Source of the DNA: Chinchilla lanigera
Taxonomy: Eukaryota > Chordata > Mammalia > Rodentia > Chinchillidae
Direction: 5' to 3'
NCBI RefSeq assembly: GCF_000276665.1
Contig: NW_004955418.1
Coordinates: 4,687,714-4,751,713 of the forward strand
DNA length: 64,000 bases
In this document: positions 21,808-31,965 of the stretch, piece after piece
Position numbering within the stretch: position 1 is the first letter of the stretch
Layout of the letters: every line of letters starts with the position of its first letter
Program-made: the position numbers and the translations under genes
The notes under the pieces: model-generated
Told to the model about the DNA's origin: nothing
The model's input: the letters and a program-made list of their open reading frames with translations, nothing else
Database searches by the model: none

Positions 21808-22206
21808 CCAGTTACAACCAAAAATATGGTGAATGCTTAAATTTCATGTCTACATGTGCACCGTCAAGACTTCTTTGAGGTCCTGCATCAGTTGAAAGCA
21901 TTTATCTTTCATGATCCTTTACACTTTGGAGAAAAGCCAGAAGTTGCACAGTGCCAGAGGCAGTGAATAGGGTGGAATAGAACATACCATAAGATGTTGG
22001 GTGCCGTTTATACTCGGCAACAGCACTCCCCTATGTTTTTTAATCATACCTCACAAAGACATGAAAGGAGACTTCTGGGACTTCTTCAAAAAGTGTGTGT
22101 AAAGACAGGGGGAGTATATTGATTGGAATTAATGGCAACTTGTCTTTTATTATGATAAATTATTTTTATTTAAGCATTCACCATAAATGTCAGTCATAGT
22201 TCATAT
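21808..22206. mobile_element. Mariner-type DNA transposon remnant with fold-back structure
   Basis: It interrupts the L1M at a TA dinucleotide (TA at 21806-21807 and 22207-22208), the target of Tc1/mariner elements. A perfect 17-bp inverted repeat 'atggtgaatgcttaaat' lies at 21826-21842 with its complement at 22168-22184. Two pieces of transposase C-terminal code remain, in opposite orientations. On the minus strand, 21960-21901 reads like the mariner 'SPDLAPCDFFLFPKLK' block. On the plus strand, 22079-22123 reads like the 'W..KC....GdYFE' block. Both have stops. The element looks like two 3' halves joined head to head. Confidence 0.68.
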
Positions 22207-22260
22207 ACCTAGAAGCAGAATTCCCAGATTATAGGATAGTTTGGCTTTGAATTTTCCAAT

Positions 22261-25200
22261 GAAAATTATGTGAACTTTGAACCATTTTTCACCCTTGTAA
22301 AGATAGTATCTATTAATGTAAGTCTTATACAGCTTCAGGACTATCATATTGTAGAGCTTCACTTTTTAATCAGTGATGCAAACAGCTTCCATCCTGATAG
22401 GATAATGGTTTTGAATATTGAAAAAGTAATTTTTCAAATTTAGCGCTATCCACTATGTAATAGTTCTAGGCAAAACACATTTCTTAATTTAATCTGAATT
22501 TCTCACTTCCTTAAAACTAAACAGTCCACAAAAGAGTCAAACCCCTATTTGTAACATTAACCTGTCCCCAGATTACACAGATTGACTAATTTCATGTTAG
22601 AAATGTAAAGTCAATGAAATGTGAACTTGGGGGAAGACAGGCACCAGTGCACTGCCGTATGTTATTTCCACCACACAGACACATTAGGAAACAAGAACCA
22701 AGTGCATAGCTAAGAAATATGTATAATAAAATAATTGCAAATTGATTTTTAATACTTACAGTAAGTTAAAAATTGCAGGTTCTTTGTAAGTAGTAAGTTT
22801 TAAATATTTTAAATAGCTTTATATAATTTACTTTTTAATAATGGCTCTTTTTAATAACTGACTTTCAAAATTCCTGAGAATTTGCCCACTGGCTCTTGTG
22901 AGTAGTTGCTGGTCTCTAGCAGCCCTTCTGTGGATAGGAAGTACACAGATACACTGTGGCAGATCTTCCTGATATTCACGAAGATATCTGATGTGCTAGA
23001 TTCTTTGCGTGTGGGCATAGATATGCTGATTCACTGAATATGAGTAGAAGCAATGAGCAGGCTAATGACACTCCACATGCCTGTCCCTCACATAAACGCG
23101 GAGCCTGCTTTCCCTGTGTGCCGTCTGAATGAATAAGATCATGCAGTCCCAGGACACAGACACTAGACACAGGGAACCTGGCTCCTTAATAGTTGTGAAG
23201 GACAGAATTCCTGCCCACTGGGTGTTTCCACCCACTTACCCAGTCATATAATGACCAGAATAGGCCTGATAGGAATAAGAAAAGAATTACTTGTTTTAAG
23301 TTACCAAGTTATAGCAGCTACCGCTCTAGCCTCAATAAATACAAAATCAATAAAGGGTTTTGTTTTGTTTGGCGATAGGTTTCTTAGCTGTGTTTTGTGT
23401 CTATCTTCATTGCTTAACCATTTCCTTCCTTCAGGCTTAAATTCCAGCTTGGGGACTGGATGACTGACCTGGGGACCGAGAAATGTATCCTGAGTAGTCC
23501 CCCACAGAGTGGGAATTACACTGGAAAACAAAATCAATCAACTTGTGCTTTGAGAGCCTTTTCTATGAGAAACAGCTTCCAAGCCTGAGGATATGAAATT
23601 CATTAGGGCCATCAGAGAAGAGGTAAGTGAGAAATCATAGACACCCTGTAAGGAACGCATGTTTTCCCACAGTAACAGATCAAATTTTTACCCTTAAGTG
23701 GTGACACTAAAGAAACTTCCAAGAGCAAGACATAGAAATTAATTTTTAGCAAATCAGCCCTCCCCAAGGAAACATCAACCAGAGGAAAGCTACTCAAGCA
23801 GCACAGCCTGTGAGCAATGGTCCATACCCCTCCCCTCCTCCTTCTTCTCCACCCAAGGGGATGTAGCTCACCTGACCTTTAAGATGTGCATACAACATTG
23901 TCCCTCTCTGCGTGGGGCACCCTTATTCCTTGTTTCTTTTTTTATTGGGAATGCTTTCACACCCCTTTAACAGTATTATCTTCCACAGTTTGGTGTCTCT
24001 TCTTTATTTTTCTTTTACTTTTAGTGGGATCCTTTCAAATGCTTCCTGGCTTGAGCTCTTTCTCTGTGTTTGCAGATCCTCTGCTGGGTGGAAAGATACA
24101 CAGACATCTCTCTAGAATCTCACCTTGTTAACAGTCCCCAAATCCAAACAGACAATTGTGTCACTGTCACCAAGTATGGTGTCTTGTCTTCCAATCTCAA
24201 AATGTTTTCTGTTTCCCCTCAGTTCCTACATCTTTAAGAGATTAAGAGATAGGTCCTCTGAAAGCAATATGAAATTAAAATTAGCTCAAAGAATATTTTA
24301 TGATATATTCAGATCCAAAATTAACTGAGAGACATGAAATATTTAAAATGCTTTGTTTAAATTACAAGGCCCTTTTCACACACGCATCAGAGTGCTAAAT
24401 AAATGCCCTGCCCTGTAAAAGACTGGGCAAAAATGGTTGCAACAATGCTACATAATCATGTTCAGGAAGGTGTCCTCTGAAAAATACTATGGGATTTTCT
24501 ATTTTCAATATATTTAATCATCATTGCAGGACATTTATGCTTTCTTCTCTGTACTAAATTACAACAAAAATTGGAAAGTCTACCATTCAAATTTGATGGA
24601 AGAATAAATTAGAGGTTTCCAACATAGAAGACTCAGCTATTATTATTCTCAAACTTAACCTGTAGAATTTAGGAAGAACTATGAAGACCGTGTTGTCTCT
24701 AGGTTATCCACTGTCTATTCAACGCTTTCTGCTCACTGTCCTCTCTGTGCCAGTGCTCCCTTGCTGCTTTGGAAAAGGTTTCCCTGCTGATCCAGGCAAG
24801 CATGTGACCCGGTTACGTCAGTCAGAGCATTTCACTAAATGCAATGATTGATACAGCAAAGACCAAAGAACCAGACATGGTAAAACACAGAGTGATTTTT
24901 TTTTTTTTCCTGGAAGCTTTCTTAGCATCTATATCCTATTTTACTTTGACTCCTTCCTCAATCTCCTCAAAATATCTCCCAAATAAATGTTGTATCCAAA
25001 CATTTTCATTTTAGTCTCTACTTTCAAGAGTATAGAAGATCGAAGTTACATTATAACCCATCATCTTCAAAGCAGAGAAAATTAGATTTTGAAAGCTCGT
25101 TCAAATAAATTTACCTCTGACTGAAAACATCCCAGTGGCTTTATTTTACTATAAAATAAAAATCAAAAATTGCTTTTTGTGATAGTCTATTTAGGGTTCT

Positions 25201-25680
25201 ATAGATTGTGGCTTGGCCAACCTCTAAAGTTTTCTTTCTCAAAACCATCTCATGTACACAAATCTGACCACCTTGACCTTGCTTTTGCAGCTGAAATGTG
25301 TCAAGACCATTTTTGACTCAGAATATTTTCAGCTGCTTTTGGGTTTTGCTTTGGACAATATTTCTTAGAACATTTTCCTGGCTATTTCCTTGTGTAGATG
25401 TTACTTACATAAAAAACTACCTTTCAAAAAGTTGACTCCACCACCCTGTCTAAAGCACTCAGCGCATTACTAATAACCTACCCTAATTCTACACTTGATG
25501 TTTGTGCACACCTAAATATTTTACCAAGATCCTTGCTGAGAAGGAAGACTAGAGCCACTGGAGCATTCCGAGAGGGGAGAACCAGGAAGCGGTGGGAACC
25601 AGTAAGAGGGAGAAGACAGAAGTGACATGGGAGGAGAAAGCAGATGTGGGTGACATTGTTTGACCCTTGCTTAAACAGTG
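22261..25680. other. Unique sequence, no gene seen
   Basis: About 3.4 kb with no confident repeat. Frames up to 81 codons (23886-24131) and 87 codons (25478-25741, minus) show no motif. A poly-T run sits near 24898-24910. Confidence 0.55.
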
Positions 25681-25682
25681 GC

Positions 25683-25850
25683 AGAGAGCTGGCACCTGTC
25701 ACCTCCACACTCTGACAGTCTGAGGCAGGTCCCTGGCCCATTTAGCAAATTAGTGAGACCCTGACTCAAACTAAAAAATTTGAAAAGGAAGTTTGGGATG
25801 TAGCTCTGTAGAAATGTTCTAGATTCAAAGCACAGCAGCTGAAGTCACTC
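25683..25850 (+). mobile_element. B1-dID dimeric SINE, diverged
   Basis: A B1-like monomer ('gctggcacctgtcacctcca', 'gtctgaggcaggtc', 'agtgagaccctgactcaaac') runs through an A-rich linker into an ID-like part ('gtttgggatgtagctctgta'). This head-to-tail B1 plus ID order is the B1-dID dimer known in some rodents. The ID half is truncated internally. Confidence 0.6.
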
Positions 25851-26620
25851 AAGCCCTGCTCTACTCAGTTGAAAGAGATATTTAATCTCCTTTAAGATAG
25901 CTTGATTGGATTTTCTTTCCCTTGAGATTAGTAGATAGTCCATTAGACTAGGGAAAGTTAATAGAGGAAATATGTAAAGGAAAAAATAAGATATGCCTTA
26001 GAGAAGTAAGTGTCCTAAACACAATACAGTAGAGCAAAAAATACTGAATCTAATATGCCTCAAAATATGTAGGCAAATTTTTTTTATTCAGCCTTCTGAA
26101 GTAAATTACAAATGACGATGTGCAGTGCCCTCCTCTGGAGGTCATGTAAAGAGCATCACCCATGTCTGAATGAGTGAATGGGCATCCACTGGGACAGCAG
26201 AGGCAGGATCTTGATGACTGCGGGCTTCTTTTGACCTTATCATGCCTGATACACACCAAACATGGAGAGTGTCTGTTCTCATTTTGAAAGCTGTCAATTA
26301 AAAGGTGGGCACGTGGGGGGAGATAAAACAACATATTTAACAAAGGGCATGCATCAGAATAAGCAAAAACACACATTCAGGGGATGGAGTGGAAAAAGAG
26401 TAAGGCAGCAATATTCTTCTTTGGGGAGGAGAAATAAATAGCAACTGATGGTGACTAGCCCAAAGTGCCTGCAAGATCTAGCTGGAGGACTTGAGAATTA
26501 GACAGTAATATTCAGAGTCCTGTTCAGGCATGTGCGATCTTAATGTCCCTCATATGATATCTGATATCTAGCGCCAGATGCTGTGTAATGAATACACACC
26601 ATAGTCATTTCAGTACTTAT
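25851..26620. other. Unique sequence, nothing recognised
   Basis: A 108-codon minus-strand frame (26050-26376) has no recognisable domain. The 20-mer 'atgaatacacaccatagtca' at 26588-26607 recurs at 27461-27480. Confidence 0.5.
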
Positions 26621-26624
26621 CTAA

Positions 26625-26765
26625 CAATTATTATAATAGTAATTCAACCTTTTGGAGCAGTGTGTATATGTGAAATACTGTCCTTTTAATCCACCAACAG
26701 TCTAGTGAAGTAGGTATCATTAATTTTCCATTTTATAAATGGAGTAAGTTAAACAGGGACAGCAC
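26625..26765 (-). mobile_element. MIR ancient SINE, reverse orientation
   Basis: The complement of the MIR 3' half is visible: 'aatccaccaacagtctagtg', 'aagtaggtatcattaatttt' and 'ccattttataaatggagtaa'. Diverged, but the blocks are in order. Confidence 0.65.
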
Positions 26766-27460
26766 TTGTTTCTTTGACAGATGAATATGAAAGTCTCCAA
26801 AAAGGGTAAGTGAGACCAAGCACTAAAATGCACAAAGGAGGTAGAATTTAAGAATTATGGAGTTTGACCCTTATACAAATTCTGGTAGGTCTGACCATAT
26901 TTTGGAACCTCAATAATTGAGAATATTTTCTTGGGATTTAATATGTGTTTAATACACAAAACCATGAACAACCCAGATAAAATTAGACACTCCATAATAT
27001 TCAGAGCCCTGGAATGTGGCCGTTTGCATTCAGCATAAGGGCAAAACTTTCAGTGTCATAAAAGAGGCTGTTGAAACTGGTCTACTTAAGGAGATCAAAT
27101 GGCAAAGAATGCAATAAGACCAGATTGTGTATGACAGAGGAAATGACAGTGCACTGGTTAGGAGATAAAAATAGGAGCTGAAAGAACTTAATCCATGCAG
27201 GGAATTTTTCCCTATGAAAAGAGTCCACTTGAGAAGCTTCCTGAAAAATAAAAACTTAGTTGGTGAAATGAAATTTTTAGGGGAAGAGTTCAAATACTTT
27301 CAGGCTGACATGAATTGGTTTTAAGTTCTAGCAATTTCATCATGAAGTGCAGGTGATGTAACTAAAAGCATGGATCTTACTGTAAACCAAAAAGATCTAA
27401 AATGGTAAGGAAAAGAAGAAAGGCTTGCAAACTTGAAGATCAGGCTGGCTGGTGTTCTGT
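26766..27460. other. Unique sequence, nothing recognised
   Basis: AT-rich spacer; an 87-codon minus-strand frame at 27030-27293 has no motif. Confidence 0.5.
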
Positions 27461-27464
27461 ATGA

Positions 27465-27532
27465 ATACACACCATAGTCAGGTGTGTACTAAAGGGAAAT
27501 ACACACCATAGTCAGGTGTGTACTAAAGGGAA
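27465..27532. repeat. Perfect 34-bp direct duplication with embedded inverted repeat
   Basis: Two identical 34-bp units abut (27465-27498, 27499-27532). Each contains 'tacacacc' and its complement 'ggtgtgta' separated by 7 bases, so each can form a hairpin with an 8-bp stem. Confidence 0.95.
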
Positions 27533-29170
27533 ACCCTTCTCCAAACTTTTACATTGCTTCATTTATACCCGTTGGAGAGACTGAATATTTTCTCACTGAA
27601 AAATTTATATTTGACAATCAGATCATGAGTGGCCATATTGAAGAACCAGATCCTGAGGTCCTAGTGATAAAGAAGAGTCCCCCATGAGCACATGCCAAGG
27701 AGTCACCACTGGAACCATAAGCTAAGGAGACCCACTCAGTCTATTTCTCTTAGTTCAGCCTATCCTTGCGTTAGTGCACAGTAAGAGGAAATGAGAGAGA
27801 TTTGACACATAAACATCTGATTTCCTGGGGAAATTCCCAAAAGAAAGCAGTATAAATCTGTCTTCTTGGGTAGTCAGTGGAGAGAAGGCATGAGACTTCC
27901 TCAGCTGTCCTTACTTCTGCTAGGAAATTTAAAGTAGTCGAGTTTCCAGATACCTCTCCACAAAAACACTAGGTCCTAGACCTAAGGCTGCAGGAACATA
28001 GGCAGAGTGTCCTTCTCTTGGGCAGATAAGATGTGGAGATCCACTGAATCAAAGACTTTACAATGGCCTCAACTGTAAGGACCAGCAGCCACTGCAGCCC
28101 GAAGTGGAGGCTCCCTGGCTCCTGGCTCGAGGTCCCAGTAACATAAAACTGATCATTTTTACTTGCACTTTGTGATTCCTGTCTTCTTCTATTTTCAGGT
28201 TATTGTGATGAACAGTGATAACCATCTATGCAATACCATATAATTAGTGTAGTAAATCCATTTGAAATCCTGCAACTTGATTCCCACCTTCCTGCCTCTT
28301 TTCCCTGGTGGCTTTTGCTAACACACCCGGTAAAGCTCCGAAGGTACAGCTGGAGTCCTCCTTTGAGTCTCTTTAAAAAATCAATTGAAGGCTAAAATTC
28401 AAAGCAAGGTGACCCTTGCACAACCTGCAACCTAAAAGTTCCCCAAGGCTCTTCTCTGAATTAAATGGCCAGGTTTCAAAAACACATACACGGCATTTGA
28501 ATGAGGTTCAAGGCAGCTGGTCAGAGAAAGAAACTGAACAAAAGAAGGGCAAACTTAAGCTCAGTGAAAGAGCATGCAATCCAACAACAAAAGAAGGCAG
28601 ACAATGGCACTGTGACCAAGCTGAGCTTTCCAGGCCTCTGAGGGAGTGAGGGCTGCAGAAAGTTTAGCAATAGCATAGCTAATTAGGGAATCCAGGAAAC
28701 CAGTTGTGGAAGCCCAGTTGGTTTTCCAGATATGACTTGAGCAGCTCTATAGCTGTCACCTTTTCTAGCAACACCATATAACTTTTGGGTCTAATTTAAA
28801 GCCAGTGTCCTTCACTAATCCCGTGGTGCCTTGGGATCTCTCGTAGGACTTTTTCTTTGAATGTGTCCTGAGAGTAGGACAGGAGTTCTACCTCACCTAC
28901 TGTTCCTTTCAATTTACCAAAGAACAGGCTATGGCACTTTCCAGAGCCCTGGACTCTTAAGTCTTCATCACATTCCTAACACCATTGTTTTCCCTAGGGG
29001 TCTATTATACATCCAAGGTCATACCAGCTACCGTTGCTAAAAATACAGAAGTACATCACATTATCCACGTAATTTATGGTCTGTTTTGGACATGAGACTT
29101 GTGATGCTCTAACAATACGAAATTATTCTGAAAGCCACTTAGCTTTAATTACGTTCTGTGATAAATAGAA
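27533..29170. other. Unique sequence, no gene seen
   Basis: No confident repeat or exon. A 77-codon frame (28416-28649) lacks any recognisable signature. Confidence 0.5.
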
Positions 29171-29173
29171 TTG

Positions 29174-29290
29174 GTCTTCTATCCTATCCCAGAATAGAAA
29201 GTCCTCGAGTGCAAGACCATGTCTTCTGTATCCCCTATGGCACTCAGCATGATGCAGAGCGCAGCAGGTACACAATGAATAATGGATGGC
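29174..29290 (+). mobile_element. L2 LINE 3' end fragment
   Basis: The blocks 'agaatagaaagtcctcgagt', 'gcaagaccatgtcttctgta', 'tcccctatggcactcagcat' and 'gcaggtacacaatgaataat' follow the conserved L2 3' end (stretch with 'gggcagggac', 'tgtatccccagcacc' and 'caataaatg'). Confidence 0.68.
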
Positions 29291-29701
29291 TTATAGGATT
29301 AATCAACTGGGAACTTGAAGTGCAGGCTTTTTTAGTGGGTTAGGCCCCCTGGTAGCACCAGAGATGGAAATAGACAGAAAATGCCATGCGCTTGTCCTAA
29401 AAAATTCATTCCTAGTTGAGAAGGGAAGTTTATATTATTTTTGCCCATATCTTTTAAAGTCTGTAGGAAGGTTTTCCTTCTCCATTGGGTAGTGTATGCA
29501 AATTACATCCCAGCAGGGAGTTATTTGTCCAGATTCCAGGCCACCCTGACCAGCATCTTGGCTGCATCACCAGTGTTCTCCTACTGGGTTGTTGTATAGA
29601 TGCTAAAGCCCCTTCTAGCGTGAATTTTTGTGTTAGATGGCACCACACAAGTGTGCACATACACACATACCACAGAAACAAAAAACAGCACAGAAACTTG
29701 C

Positions 29702-29723
29702 AAAAAAAAAAAAAAAAAAAAAC
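29702..29723. repeat. Poly-A run of 22
   Basis: A near-pure A run preceded by a CA-rich patch. It may be the tail of an unrecognised retroposed sequence ending at 29701. Confidence 0.8.
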
Positions 29724-29724
29724 A

Positions 29725-30060
29725 ACCCAGCTCATATGTGTAAATATTACATTGATTCTCTTATGTGAGAAATCAAAAGTGTAAATAAGGACTAAAGTGT
29801 ATAATAAGCATCGTGAAAAAACGTAGAAATTGTTCAAAAGAACTGGGAACTGGGGGAGGGGGAGGAAGGGAAATTAAAGAAAAATGACAAAAGGATAAAT
29901 TGAAACAAAGTTTTGTAAATAAGGAGGGGAAGTAGGGTTGAAAGAAGGGGAGGGGATTGTGCAAAAAAAGAAAAAGCAAAATATAACATTTACAGATTCA
30001 GATTCCTGATGATGAATATGATCATTATGTATATGGAAATTGTACCAATAAACTTAATCA
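29725..30060 (+). mobile_element. Diverged young-type L1 3' UTR fragment
   Basis: It contains 'catatgtgtaaatattac', 'aaattgttcaaaagaactgg', a G-rich polypurine tract (about 29838-29985) and 'gcaaaatataacatttac' with 'attcctgatgatga'. The same order appears on the minus strand of the L1 3' UTR at 5848-6493. A G-rich polypurine tract is a known feature of rodent L1 3' UTRs. Edges are uncertain. Confidence 0.48.
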
Positions 30061-30640
30061 CAAAACAGAAAAAGAGCTCAGTTGGTAATTTTTCTCTAGC
30101 AGAATGGAAGCAAAGATGGAGGGGTAGGCACAATTCCTTTCTTAAAATCATTCAAAGAAATTTAGTTGCCCAAACTACACAGCACACAGTTGGGGGAAAA
30201 GAATCTTCCCACTTTCTGGACTTCATTGTAAAGGAAAACGCATAGTGGAATTTGTTCATTTTACACCAACTTGAGGTGTATTTTACAGTATGTTTTTGCT
30301 AGTCATATCCAGTGAAAATAATGGATTCATCTTCTGATCGATGTTTAATAACTACCTTCTAATTCTGAGCACAAACAGTAAAAGCTGATGACATAGTATC
30401 GAAAAATAGTGGGGAACCCTGTCCTTCACATAAATACAATTAGTGATAACTCCTATATATCATTAGTTATACCACTAGTGATATAGCTAGTAATAGAATT
30501 CACACATATATAATACATGTATTATGCATACCCAGTAGTCACTGTAACTAGTGATTACAGTGAGGTGTATAGTAGAGCAATACCACTTTCTCAATGAGAA
30601 TGGATGCTCTTGGAAGGAGATGCTAAAGATGGGCTGATGC
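30061..30640. other. Unique or unassigned sequence
   Basis: AT-rich, with several short palindromic ACTAGTGAT-type stretches around 30440-30560. No gene was seen. Confidence 0.45.
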
Positions 30641-30701
30641 AGCCAACTAGAGACCATATTTGTAAGTGAAATAAATCGGACCCACATGTATAAACATCAT
30701 A

Positions 30702-30867
30702 NNNNNNNNNNNNNNNNNNNNNNNNNNNNNNNNNNNNNNNNNNNNNNNNNNNNNNNNNNNNNNNNNNNNNNNNNNNNNNNNNNNNNNNNNNNNNNNNNNN
30801 NNNNNNNNNNNNNNNNNNNNNNNNNNNNNNNNNNNNNNNNNNNNNNNNNNNNNNNNNNNNNNNNNNN
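30702..30867. other. Assembly gap (166 N)
   Basis: A run of unknown bases directly before a CA microsatellite. Frames that span it (for example 30591-30956, minus) are artefacts. Confidence 1.

Positions 30868-30897
<30 letters not shown>
30868..30897. repeat. CA microsatellite (15 units visible)
   Basis: A pure AC run that starts at the gap edge, so its true length is unknown. Confidence 0.98.
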
Positions 30898-30900
<3 letters not shown>

Positions 30901-31135
30901 ATAGCTAAGATAACTGTACTACCAGTTTCTGTTGATTTATTGCAAGGAACAGTCAAGGCTTAATTTTTTTCTCAATTTTTTTGACCAATTTTGCATGCTT
31001 GTATCTGGTAATCTGAACAACTACTTTGAAGGTAACAATATGCGATATAACAACCATTGTTGATTGCCTATCATCTTGTTTTCAAGTTCTGTATCATTTT
31101 TAAGTTTTTAAAATTCTCTTTAAAATAGATAAAGA

Positions 31136-31815
31136 GTGGCCGCTGAGAGAAAGCCTGAACCCAGAGGTAAGATCTATGGTGGGAGCTGCACTGCAAGAAG
31201 GGGAGAACACACCTGACCAAAGGAGCAAACACCGAGGTCGTCCGCTTAATTCACTTCTGAGAGCGCTCAGCTGATCCTTGTCCCAGCTGGCCATCCTCAG
31301 GCATGAGAGCTGTGTCTGCGTGTGACTTCCATTCTGAAAGTTTCTCTTTCCACCTGGCCTGAATGAGTGAGAACACAGACACACAGCAGAGAGATTGTTT
31401 CTCAGATTCAAAAGACAAAAGGCGGAAGCATCAGAACGTTGCTACACCCTTCCTGCTGTAAGGGACCAGTGGTCTTGGAAAAGGAGGACACCTCCAAGGG
31501 CTGGAAGGCAGAGCCTGACTGGGGACAGAGTACTCCATGTTTTACTGGTCAGACAGCACAGCCCACCACGGAACAGACCAAGGCCAACTTGAGGAGATAG
31601 CTCCGCGACAGTTTTTATTGCTCTAAATTAACTTCTCAGCCAAGTTCTTCCTTCTATAGTAGCATAACTTCCCACCTCCTCCTAACAGAGGGAAGAAGGC
31701 AAGAGGTACCTTGAGGTCTAAGCTTCTGTTCCTCATCCCGAGAAGTTTCTGAACCTTTCTTATTCCTGAGGGTTTTTATCATGTGAAAAACTTCAGCATC
31801 ACACTTAAAAAGGCA
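31136..31815. other. Unique sequence, nothing recognised
   Basis: Less AT-rich than its surroundings, with frames up to 103 codons (31100-31411, minus) but no domain or exon signature. Confidence 0.45.
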
Positions 31816-31819
31816 AAGA

Positions 31820-31965
31820 ATTCTGGAGTCAGGTGGCCTGGATTCAAATCCTGAGACACTGCTTGCTTGGCTGTGCAATGTGAAAAGGTAATATCCATCC
31901 AAGACTCAGTTTTCTCATCTGTAAAAGAGTGTGCTACCTCATAGGGTGGCCATGGGCCTTAAAAG
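31820..31965 (+). mobile_element. MIR ancient SINE
   Basis: It has clear MIR blocks in order: 'tctggagtcaggtggcctgg', 'attcaaatcctgagacactg', 'ctcagttttctcatctgtaa' and 'cctcatagggtggccatg'. Confidence 0.88.

Larger units (their letters stand above)
21115..22260 (-). mobile_element. Old L1M LINE 3' end, reverse orientation, split by a mariner remnant
   Basis: The plus strand is the complement of an L1M 3' UTR and ORF2 end: 'aattgatatacaaaggacta', 'tctatgagtttgactgttac', 'gactgacttttgtcacttag', 'ctaaatagcattccactgta' and 'gtgaataatgcagcaatgaa'. It breaks at about 21807 and resumes near 22207 with 'cctagaagcagaattcccag', exactly the next part of the L1 order. A TTTTGG repeat (21248-21308) has expanded within it. 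Confidence 0.85.
30645..31135 (+). mobile_element. 5'-truncated young L1 3' UTR, interrupted by assembly gap
   Basis: Left of the gap, 'gaaataaatcggacccacat' matches the start of the copy at 5848-6493. Right of the CA repeat, 'aattttgcatgcttgtatct', 'ggtaatctgaacaac' and 'aacaaccattgttgattgcc' match its later segments, ending 'ctctttaaaatagataaa'. The gap therefore covers the middle of the 3' UTR. No clear target duplication was found. Confidence 0.75.

Noticed and set aside
27465..27532. CRISPR-like array
   Set aside because: There are only two abutting 34-bp units with no spacers, in a mammalian genome.
29454..29837. 127-codon minus-strand frame
   Set aside because: It contains the translated poly-A run (poly-Phe) and matches no protein family.
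30591..30956. Frames running through unknown bases
   Set aside because: The frame is open only because N codons are not read as stops.
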